Below are positions 1 to 5,140 of a DNA stretch of 10,466 nt, piece by piece (within the stretch, counting starts at the first letter, position 1; each line of letters begins with the position of its first letter). Source of the DNA: Bacillota bacterium. GTDB taxonomy: Bacteria; Bacillota; Limnochordia; Darwinibacteriales; Darwinibacteriaceae. The DNA is taken from assembly GCA_012799115.1 (NCBI GenBank), contig JAAZLY010000156.1, forward strand, positions 1-10,466, given 5' to 3'. A program made the translations under genes and the position numbers. Below the pieces are notes generated by a model that saw only the letters and a list, made by a program, of their open reading frames with translations, made no database searches and had not been told where the DNA came from.

Positions 1-367
1 CCAAGGAGCTGAGGGCTGTGATCAGGAGGGGCAGGATGACTGGAGGGCCTACTAGGAAGTTTTGCAGGCGGTAGCCATCGACCCTTTGCCCCACTCCACG
101 GAGATGGTAGTAGAAGCCAGAGAGGCCACCGAGGGAATCTGCGATGCAGAGGATGATAAAGAGGCTGCGAATCCAAGCTAGATTCCAGAAACTGAGCATG
201 AGCGCATTTAGGGCCAGGATGGGTAACGTGATTACGGGTACCCACTGGCTCCAATGCCTGAAGTTCTGCCGATAGTGAAAGAGTGTTACTTGCACAAAGA
301 TTAGAAGAAAGCCAAAGGACGTAAACAAGATCACTGCTCGGGCCAAGGGCCACCCTTGCCAGCCCAT
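1..367 (-). CDS. Multi-spanning membrane protein, unknown function (partial, N-terminal 122 residues)
   Basis: The minus strand is open from the ATG at 367 to the left edge, giving 122 codons that continue outside the window. The protein begins MGWQGWPLARAVILF and has four strongly hydrophobic stretches, at about residues 10-30, 42-62, 68-88 and 104-122. These are separated by short loops rich in Arg, His and Gln, the pattern of an integral membrane protein with no cleaved signal. An SD-like AAGGGGTG lies about 5 bases before the ATG; an ATG 5 bases upstream is out of frame. The SD is the right arm of a small ACCCC-AAAA-GGGGT hairpin (374-387), so it might be partly masked. The family is not recognised and no function is assigned. 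It is transcribed away from the toxin-antitoxin genes and shares only the upstream spacer with them. Confidence 0.75.
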   Translation of the reverse strand, partial: MGWQGWPLARAVILFTSFGFLLIFVQVTLFHYRQNFRHWSQWVPVITLPILALNALMLSFWNLAWIRSLFIILCIADSLGGLSGFYYHLRGVGQRVDGYRLQNFLVGPPVILPLLITALSSL

Positions 368-404
368 ACCATCACCCCTTTTGGGGTTAGGTTTCCCTTC
401 TCTA

Positions 405-431
405 GGGGGGTCAGACCCCCCATTTATTTCC
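405..431 (+). repeat. G6/C6 palindromic repeat, copy 1
   Basis: GGGGGGTCAGACCCCCC, a near-perfect palindrome with a central A, is followed by ATTTATTTCC. All 27 bases recur identically and in the same orientation at 2137-2163. The two copies bracket the toxin-antitoxin genes. Short oriented palindromes of this kind resemble dispersed REP-like elements, but no associated transposase is visible here. Confidence 0.8.
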
Positions 432-563
432 ACCGCCGACAAGACATCTGTGTACCTCTAGACTGTCCAAGTTGCGTCCGCACTTTAGGCAGGTCAACTT
501 CGGCCACTTGCTACGGGACAGTTCACCCCAGATCACGCCTGAACACGAGGACGCATAGCGATG
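411..563 (-). pseudogene. Possible remnant of a small zinc-ribbon coding sequence
   Basis: On the minus strand a stop-free frame runs from 563 down to a TGA at 413-411, inside repeat copy 1. It has no ATG; the only plausible start is a GTG at 536 with no clear SD. The frame contains KLTCLKCGRN followed by LEVHRCLVGGG, giving a C-x2-C and an H-x-C arrangement that resembles a zinc-binding finger. The last residues, NKWGV, are encoded by the repeat itself. It could be the decayed 3' end of a gene fused to the repeat, or chance. The rest of this 300-base gene-free stretch (368-667) holds the repeat and the toxin-antitoxin promoter region. Confidence 0.2.
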
Positions 564-578
564 CTACTCAAGCCATTA

Positions 579-637
579 TTATCATTTGATAACAAAAGGC
601 TTGTTGTATGTGCTTAAGTGTGTTATTATAAGATAAC
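579..637 (+). promoter_or_regulatory. Toxin-antitoxin promoter with two operator-like dyads
   Basis: TTGTTG (601-606) and TATTAT (624-629) are separated by 17 bases, giving a reasonable sigma-A promoter 39 bases before the toxin start. TTATCATTTGATAA (579-592) lies just upstream of the -35. GTTATTATAAGATAAC (622-637) covers the -10. Both end in GATAAC, spaced 44 bases apart, about four helical turns. The downstream protein carries an HTH domain, so this layout suggests autorepression, as in other toxin-antitoxin operons. The E. coli MqsA site (AACCT...AGGTT) is not seen, so the recognition sequence would differ. Confidence 0.5.
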
Positions 638-667
638 AAGGGGGAATTCGTTACAGGGGTTGATTGA

Positions 668-1033
668 GTGGCGGCACGTATTAAGAAAGAGGATGTTGTC
701 CACTTTCTCGTTGATATGAAAACCATACTCTCTCGGGAGAACTCGCTACTATTGGTCGAACGCCGAAAGAACCTTCAGTTCTTGGCCGCATCGGGACACA
801 CTATAGATGATGCAAGGATGATCCTCTTTAGTTTGAGTACAAAGAACTACAGCGATGGGCCACAACCGGATCATGATTCCAAATTTCCTGGGGACATCTG
901 GATCTTTGGATGTCTAGTGGATGGACTCGAACTGTATATTAAAATGAAGTTGGTCACCGGTGAGTTCCATCAAGTGATTTGTATATCGTTTCATGAGGCC
1001 CAATGGCCTCTGACGTATCCGTTCAAAGGGTGA
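668..1033 (+). CDS. mqsR: MqsR-family type II toxin (probable mRNA interferase)
   Basis: 121 residues starting at GTG with AGGGGT 7 bases upstream. It matches the MqsR fold family in length and pattern. An N-terminal helical part is followed by IDDARMILFSLSTKNYSDGP, then a beta-rich half with GDIWIFG, LELYIKMKLV and QVICISFHEA. The tail WPLTYPFKG fits a subgroup of Firmicute MqsR-like toxins with a conserved basic/aromatic end. MqsR proteins are RelE-like ribonucleases that cut mRNA and arrest growth until neutralised. The partner antitoxin starts 26 bases downstream, giving the toxin-first order typical of mqsRA. Its cleavage specificity cannot be read from the sequence. The assignment rests on recalled family patterns and on the neighbour. 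Confidence 0.75.
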   Translation: MAARIKKEDVVHFLVDMKTILSRENSLLLVERRKNLQFLAASGHTIDDARMILFSLSTKNYSDGPQPDHDSKFPGDIWIFGCLVDGLELYIKMKLVTGEFHQVICISFHEAQWPLTYPFKG

Positions 1034-1059
1034 CTGGTTTGGAAAGGAAGGTGCTTTGG

Positions 1060-2061
1060 ATGGAAAGATTGTTCTGCTATAGTTGTGAACGCCTGGTCCC
1101 GTTTGAGCAACGAACCGTACAGGAGACGTATTCCGTCAGAGGAGAAGATATAACTATTTCTGCCCAGGTGAATCACTGTCAAGAGTGCGGAGAGCAGATC
1201 TTCCATGAAGAACTTGATCGGAAAAACCTGGATATAGTCTATGCTGAGTTCAGAAAGAGAAGGGGCATAGTAAGCCCCGAACGCATTCGCTCGATTCGAT
1301 CGCAATACAATTTGAGCCAGCGTGCGCTAGGGAGGTTGCTGCGTCTAGGTGAAATAACCATACATCGCTACGAGAACGGTTCTCTGCCAAGCGATGCCCA
1401 CAACGAACTGCTAATCCTCATTGAAAACCCTCTTAACGTCAAAAAGCTACTGGATGAGGTTGGAAGCGACTTATCCCCTAGCGAAGAGGCCGACTTGCGA
1501 TCACTCCTAGGCGTTTTGTTGCGTACGGAGACACAAAAACTCTTTGTGGAGTCGGCGAAAAAGCTACTGGGTGACTACTCGCCCACAATTTATTCTGGTT
1601 TTGCCAAGTTCAATCCTGATAAAGTGAAAGAAATGGTCGCACTGGTGTGTAATAATGTAGAAGGGCTATCCAAGACCAAGTTGATGAAAATGCTCTTTTA
1701 CAGTGATTTTCTCCATTTCAAAGGATATGGCGTATCAATAAGTGGTCTGCGCTATGCTCATCTCCCCTACGGTCCCGCGGTTCATGGGTGGAACACTATG
1801 CTCGCCTGGCTCGAACGAGAGGGAATCATCGAGATCTCCCCATCCGAACAAGATTGGGATCTGATTACATCGTCTTGGGATCTTGAGGCCGTGATGGAAG
1901 ACAGTGAAGTGGAAACTCTGGGTACGGTTATCAAGACACTAGGTACTCTATCCGCAAGTGCGTTATCTGATTTGACCCATCTAGAGAAGGCATATCGCGA
2001 AACCAAAAAGGGAGATCTTATTTCATACGAATACGCACTAGACTTGAGTCTGGAGATCTAG
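1060..2061 (+). CDS. Three-domain antitoxin: YgiT/MqsA zinc ribbon, HTH, SocA/Panacea (DUF4065)
   Basis: 333 residues from the ATG at 1060, which has AGGAAGGTG 6-7 bases upstream. An earlier in-frame ATG at 1003 lies inside the toxin gene and lacks an SD. Residues 1-50 form a zinc ribbon (FCYSCE, C6/C9; NHCQECGE, C40/C43). Residues about 72-122 form a Cro/C1-type helix-turn-helix (RIRSIRSQYNLSQRALGRLL, then HRYENGSLPS). From about residue 178 to the end is a SocA/Panacea domain, with LSKTKLMKMLFYSDFLHFK and LRYAHLPYGPAVHGW as its marks. Panacea domains neutralise many unrelated toxins directly. The zinc ribbon plus HTH should bind the promoter and repress the operon. MqsA normally lacks the C-terminal domain, so which part binds MqsR here is open. 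The gene ends at a strong terminator. Confidence 0.85.
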   Translation: MERLFCYSCERLVPFEQRTVQETYSVRGEDITISAQVNHCQECGEQIFHEELDRKNLDIVYAEFRKRRGIVSPERIRSIRSQYNLSQRALGRLLRLGEITIHRYENGSLPSDAHNELLILIENPLNVKKLLDEVGSDLSPSEEADLRSLLGVLLRTETQKLFVESAKKLLGDYSPTIYSGFAKFNPDKVKEMVALVCNNVEGLSKTKLMKMLFYSDFLHFKGYGVSISGLRYAHLPYGPAVHGWNTMLAWLEREGIIEISPSEQDWDLITSSWDLEAVMEDSEVETLGTVIKTLGTLSASALSDLTHLEKAYRETKKGDLISYEYALDLSLEI

Positions 2062-2065
2062 TTCA

Positions 2066-2136
2066 AAGAAAAAGCAAAGCGATCAGCGTCTGTGCCCCTA
2101 AGGTCACGCGCCCTGATCGCTTCATTTTCTTTTTTT
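2066..2136. terminator. Probable bidirectional rho-independent terminator between convergent genes
   Basis: AAGCGATCAG (2077-2086) pairs perfectly with CTGATCGCTT (2113-2122). On the plus strand the stem is followed by TCATTTTCTTTTTTT. On the minus strand it is followed by TGCTTTTTCTTT. The A-rich and T-rich flanks extend the dyad. It serves the antitoxin gene ending at 2061 and could also end transcripts coming from the minus-strand locus at 2156. The 26-base loop is longer than usual. Confidence 0.8.
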
Positions 2137-2163
2137 GGGGGGTCAGACCCCCCATTTATTTCC
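2137..2163 (+). repeat. G6/C6 palindromic repeat, copy 2
   Basis: All 27 bases are identical to 405-431 and in the same orientation. This copy abuts the T-run of the terminator. Its ATTTATTTCC end supplies the TAA stop codon (minus strand, 2158-2156) of the exported-protein fragment, so the element sits exactly at the 3' end of that gene. Confidence 0.8.
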
Positions 2164-2458
2164 TGAAAAGGTTACAGTTAAAGGACCATGCTCCTTCGTC
2201 ATACCAAGGTTCTATCCAGGCCTCGTACAGATCTCCGTTCCATTCTACATCCTTGTAGAGCTGGTATTCGTCACCGCTCCAGCCCCGCTCAATGAGTTTG
2301 GCAACATAGTCCGAAACGTCAGCATCTGTGAGACCATCATAGTCATATCTAATGACATATTGTATACCGTCATCATCAAGCCCGAAAATCTGGACCTCTC
2401 CGATCAGAGTACCTTTCTCTGGCGGAACGATGTCGGAAGGCACTGATCTGCGGGCCAC
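2156..2458 (-). CDS. Second domain of a frameshifted exported protein (C-terminal fragment)
   Basis: 100 codons, acidic, with many aromatic residues. It is readable from a GTG at 2458 with only a poorly placed AGGA upstream, and it overlaps the preceding reading frame by 55 bases. It has no signal peptide. Its sequence repeats the plan of the upstream fragment: SVPSDIVPPEKG here against KIPSDIPPYTQ there, then a strand rich in Tyr and acidic residues, then AKLIERGWSGD against KELEDVGWYVD. The simplest reading is that both were one protein with two tandem domains, separated now by a single lost base at about 2440-2458. The alternative is a translationally coupled cytoplasmic gene, which is less likely because the domain 1 relative is exported. 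The family is unrecognised. Confidence 0.6.
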   Translation of the reverse strand: MARRSVPSDIVPPEKGTLIGEVQIFGLDDDGIQYVIRYDYDGLTDADVSDYVAKLIERGWSGDEYQLYKDVEWNGDLYEAWIEPWYDEGAWSFNCNLFRK

Positions 2459-2907
2459 GGACCAAGTTTCCTCACATAGACAGTCATTTGCAGCATTGTG
2501 CTTGAGTTGAACTGAAACTGCAGGGTGATATTCCTCAGTCGCGATGAAGGATAGCTCCGATCATAGTCGACGTACCATCCTACGTCTTCCAGTTCCTTCA
2601 GATACTCTTGAAGTTCGTCCCGATTTGTCTCCACGAGGATCATGTACTCATCTTCGGATCCTCCCGAATTGACTACGCGTACCTGTGTATAGGGCGGGAT
2701 ATCGGAAGGGATTTTCCCTTCGGGCCAACCTGGTACGGTAAGCCCATAACCCTGTAAAGCTCCCTCTAACGTCTTGCCAAGGATCGCCGATACGTCCTCG
2801 GGAAGACCCTCATCAGCGGCTAAGACGGCTGCACTGCTTCCTACTAGACATACAAACAGCATCACGAGGAACATCACATCTAAAGTCCTATACTGTCTCC
2901 TTTTCAC
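2404..2907 (-). CDS. Exported protein of unknown function, first domain (reading frame broken at its 3' end)
   Basis: 167 residues from the GTG at 2907, chosen because AGGGAG lies about 5 bases upstream; a GTG at 2913 is too close to that SD. The N-terminus MKRRQYRTLDVMFLVMLFVC and the following GSSAAVLAADEG form a typical Sec signal peptide, with likely cleavage after AVLA. The mature part has PEDVSAILGKTLEGALQGYG, a GWPEGKIPSDIPP segment and LQEYLKELEDVGWYVD. The last residues (DQCLPTSFRQRKVL) do not fit the domain pattern, while the overlapping frame continues it, which indicates a frameshift. It lies 15 bases after the Big_2 gene and is probably co-transcribed with it. The function is unknown and it is probably extracytoplasmic. 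Confidence 0.6.
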   Translation of the reverse strand: MKRRQYRTLDVMFLVMLFVCLVGSSAAVLAADEGLPEDVSAILGKTLEGALQGYGLTVPGWPEGKIPSDIPPYTQVRVVNSGGSEDEYMILVETNRDELQEYLKELEDVGWYVDYDRSYPSSRLRNITLQFQFNSSTMLQMTVYVRKLGPWPADQCLPTSFRQRKVL

Positions 2908-2922
2908 GTTCACTCCCTCTTT

Positions 2923-3999
2923 CTAATCTGCAAGGAAAGGTTGACGACTAATCTGTCCCCTAAAACTCCGGGGGAGTCCTAGGCCTAAATCTATTTCCAC
3001 CTTACCGGCCCCCAGAAGGACCAGTTTATACTTGACCGGAGCATCGGTTGGAATGGGTGGCTGGTAGAGATTAATGCCCAGGCCACTCATATCGAGGGAC
3101 GATCCTCCAGCCCTGGTTTGTCCCGAGAGCTCGATTTCTCCAAGGGCCATGCCCCTGTACCGAACGAGAGGAGGAATAGCCAGTTCACCTGGCTTGGCAT
3201 CAAAGTCGGTATATCGATTCACATCATAATCCTCTACCTCAATGACGACTTCCCCCTTATAGGTCCCTCCAATATCCACAAAGAGGCTTAAGAGGATTCC
3301 AGCAGCGTTCTGCATGATTTCATTCACCATCTCATCGGTGTCAACTCTCACCTCTAAAGTAGCTCCTCCGTCATAGGTACCCCTCGAAGTCTGTCCCTCA
3401 ACCTTTACTGCGTTCATGAAGAGATGGTAGACAACTTCCATGGGGCCATCCTCGCCCTCGACTTCCTGCCGGATGGTATCATCAATCCGGATCCACCAGG
3501 CATATTCATCGATGGTTGGATCATGTTCAACAGGGATATCTAGTTCGGGATCCTGTTCCACGGGAATCTCCGCATCGCTTCCCTCGCCAGGACGATCCCA
3601 AGAAGGATCATCAGGGGGTTCAGGCGATTCCTCTACTTGATAAAGTAGCATCTTATCAGACTCCGTAACCACTACACGGCAGACAGCACTGTCGTTGGAA
3701 CTCTTCTGGACGGCCTCAACCATCGTCTCGCCCACCGAGAGTGCTGTGACATAGCCCTCTTGTGACACCGTGGCTACCTCTTTGTTCGAGCTTGTCCACT
3801 GCAAATCTGTATTTGCAGCTCCCGAGGTAGAATGAACCTGCAGATGTAGGCTAGCCCCTACAGGAATCTCTAAAACGGCAGGATACATCGTGAGTGTAGA
3901 GGCTTTTCCCACCGCAACACCATAAGCGTCTACGTTAAGAACAAATGAAATGACCAGAATCAACAGACACACTTTGAGAGCACTCTTGATCCTTGGCAT
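2923..3999 (-). CDS. Secreted Big_2 (bacterial Ig-like) domain protein
   Basis: 358 residues from the ATG at 3999, which has AGAGGAGGA about 6 bases upstream; an ATG at 4029 has no SD and would precede the signal peptide by ten residues. MPRIKSALKVCLLILVISFV followed by LNVDAYG is a Sec signal peptide. Residues about 34-112 are a Big_2 domain (LTMYPAVLEIPVGASLHLQV, LQWTSSNKEVATVSQEGYVT, ALSVGETMVEA). A Pro/Asp/Glu linker follows with a duplicated unit, IPVEQDPELD then IPVEHDPTID. The last ~190 residues are a beta-rich domain I do not recognise. Big_2 domains are found in surface and adhesion proteins. There is no LPXTG, S-layer or transmembrane anchor, so it is probably released or loosely attached. 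It heads the minus-strand pair; no convincing promoter was found upstream. Confidence 0.75.
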   Translation of the reverse strand: MPRIKSALKVCLLILVISFVLNVDAYGVAVGKASTLTMYPAVLEIPVGASLHLQVHSTSGAANTDLQWTSSNKEVATVSQEGYVTALSVGETMVEAVQKSSNDSAVCRVVVTESDKMLLYQVEESPEPPDDPSWDRPGEGSDAEIPVEQDPELDIPVEHDPTIDEYAWWIRIDDTIRQEVEGEDGPMEVVYHLFMNAVKVEGQTSRGTYDGGATLEVRVDTDEMVNEIMQNAAGILLSLFVDIGGTYKGEVVIEVEDYDVNRYTDFDAKPGELAIPPLVRYRGMALGEIELSGQTRAGGSSLDMSGLGINLYQPPIPTDAPVKYKLVLLGAGKVEIDLGLGLPRSFRGQISRQPFLAD

Positions 4000-4215
4000 C
4001 GCTCTCCTCCTCTTTTCGCGAAATATCAAGAAACTATACCTTCTTCTCCCTACCCAGACTACAATACACCCCCTCTTAGGTAGTGCAAATCATACTTTCC
4101 ACCTTCAGGTAGTATTTGCAGGAGAATTTGGAATTTCCCGCCTTGTTCTGGAAGAAATAGCCTTTCGGTTCGTGTTGCAGACTCCTGATCATCCAACTCT
4201 TGCTGATCCAAATCT

Positions 4216-4233
4216 TTGTGATCAAATTGACAA
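4216..4233. promoter_or_regulatory. Putative Rex operator within the promoter
   Basis: TTGTGATCAAATTGACAA matches 12 of the 14 defined positions of the Rex consensus TTGTKAA-N4-TTMACAA. Rex is the NADH/NAD+ sensing repressor that controls fermentation and hydrogenase genes in Firmicutes. The dyad runs from the -35 to just before the -10, where a bound repressor would block polymerase. The assignment is inferred from the match, the position and the gene content. Confidence 0.6.
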
Positions 4234-4245
4234 ATATGATATAAT
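4216..4245 (+). promoter_or_regulatory. Extended -10 promoter for the accessory hydrogenase operon
   Basis: The extended -10 TGATATAAT (4237-4245) is a perfect TGnTATAAT. TTGTGA (4216-4221) is an acceptable -35 with an 18-base spacer. Transcription would start near 4252, about 55 bases before the first gene. The rest of the 307-base spacer (4000-4306) shows only a TGCAAAT/ATTTGCA inverted pair (4084-4090 and 4114-4120) and no gene. Confidence 0.7.
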
Positions 4246-4306
4246 CGAAAATGAGTATTTGTAGTGGGCTGTGACCACGCAAGTTATGTTTGGAGGGAGA
4301 ATCTAG

Positions 4307-4666
4307 TTGAAACTGGCTGATATCGTTTCGCTTATAGAGCTAGAACCGTTGGTAGTAATAGATGATCCGGATTGTCAAGTTGACACCGTCTGCGGCTGCG
4401 ACTTAATGAGCGATGTCTTGGCTTTTTCTCAAGAAAAGACCATGCTCTTAACTGGATTGACAAATCCCCACGTAATCCGGACATGTGAGATGACTGATAT
4501 CAAGTTCATCATCTTTGTGAGGGGCAAAAGACCTCCCCAAGAAACCAAGGACTTGGCCAAAGAGAAGGGAATCAATCTCTATCTATCTCCACTATCCATG
4601 TTTGAATGCTGCGGTCGTTTATACAAGGCAGGACTTGGCTCAGAAATCATGCGGCGTATCGATTAG
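4307..4666 (+). CDS. DRTGG domain protein 1
   Basis: 119 residues from a TTG start with GGAGGGAG 7 bases upstream. The DRTGG-type core is GCDLMSDVLAFSQE, LLTGLTNPHVIRTCEMTDIK, FIIFVRGKRPPQE and INLYLSPLSMFECCGRLYKAG, covering most of the protein. DRTGG domains also occur beside CBS domains and in CobB/phosphotransacetylase-type proteins, where they are thought to bind ligands, but the molecular role is not established. It is the first gene of the operon, with an ATPase gene 15 bases downstream. The C-terminal CC pair (residues 103-104) is notable but may be fortuitous. It is probably a small cytoplasmic partner or sensor for the neighbouring ATPase and hydrogenase-like protein (inference). 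Confidence 0.8.
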   Translation: MKLADIVSLIELEPLVVIDDPDCQVDTVCGCDLMSDVLAFSQEKTMLLTGLTNPHVIRTCEMTDIKFIIFVRGKRPPQETKDLAKEKGINLYLSPLSMFECCGRLYKAGLGSEIMRRID

Positions 4667-4681
4667 ACCTGGAGGGGTTCG

Positions 4682-5104
4682 ATGCAAGAGCAGATTCTTA
4701 TACAAAGCAAGATTGAAAAAGGCGATTTCACCCGGGGGGGTGAGGTCTCCAGTAGTCTGAAGGATATTCTCAGAAAGCTAGGAGTTCCATCTGACACGAG
4801 TCGCCGTGTGACGATTGTCACCTATGAGCTGGAGATGAACATTATTATCCACTCTCTGGGGGGAGAAATCACCGTTCTCATTTCTTCTGAGCAAATCAAG
4901 GTGATTGCCGAAGACCAAGGACCTGGCATTCCCGATGTAGAACAGGCCTTTCAGCCCGGCTATTCAACTGCCGATGACTTTGTACGCGGTATGGGGTTTG
5001 GTGCCGGTATGGGCCTTAATAACGTCAAACATTATTCAGATCAACTTACAGTAGAGACGGGTCAGGGGAAAAAAAGTAAGTTTATTGCTAGCGTTTATTT
5101 TTGA
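4682..5104 (+). CDS. RsbW/SpoIIAB-like GHKL ATP-binding protein
   Basis: 140 residues, ATG start with GGAGGGG 4 bases upstream. The whole protein is one HATPase_c domain. The N box is E49-x3-N53-x3-H57 in YELEMNIIIHS. The G1 box is EDQGPGIPD (D78, G80, G82), followed by AFQPGYSTAD. The glycine-rich G2 lid is RGMGFGAGMGLNNV. The length, the absence of a dimerisation/phosphoacceptor domain and the N-box pattern resemble anti-sigma factor serine kinases rather than a sensor histidine kinase. Such proteins phosphorylate an anti-sigma antagonist or bind a sigma factor; no such partner is present in the window. Being encoded between a DRTGG gene and a hydrogenase-like gene suggests a role in signal output. 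Confidence 0.85.
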   Translation: MQEQILIQSKIEKGDFTRGGEVSSSLKDILRKLGVPSDTSRRVTIVTYELEMNIIIHSLGGEITVLISSEQIKVIAEDQGPGIPDVEQAFQPGYSTADDFVRGMGFGAGMGLNNVKHYSDQLTVETGQGKKSKFIASVYF

Positions 5105-5140
5105 TTTTGTACAACCGCTAAGCCGCTGGGAGTGATGAAG

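Noticed and set aside
356..589. Plus-strand 77-codon frame across the repeat and promoter region
   Set aside because: It starts inside the opposite-strand membrane protein gene, has no ribosome-binding site, reads through the palindromic repeat and has a low-complexity composition.
1003..1059. Earlier ATG start for the antitoxin
   Set aside because: It lies inside the toxin gene with no SD. The ATG at 1060 has AGGAAGGTG at good spacing and begins exactly at the zinc ribbon.
2440..2460. Programmed -1 ribosomal frameshift in the exported protein
   Set aside because: No slippery heptamer or downstream structure is visible around TGGCCCGCAG, so a mutation or sequencing error is the simpler explanation.
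4227..4245. TTGACA (4227-4232) as the -35 of the TATAAT at 4240
   Set aside because: The spacing is only 7 bases. The extended -10 with TTGTGA at 18 bases fits better, and TTGACA is part of the Rex-like dyad.
4076..4282. Small frames in the divergent spacer on both strands
   Set aside because: They overlap the promoter and operator, have no SD and show no recognisable protein pattern.
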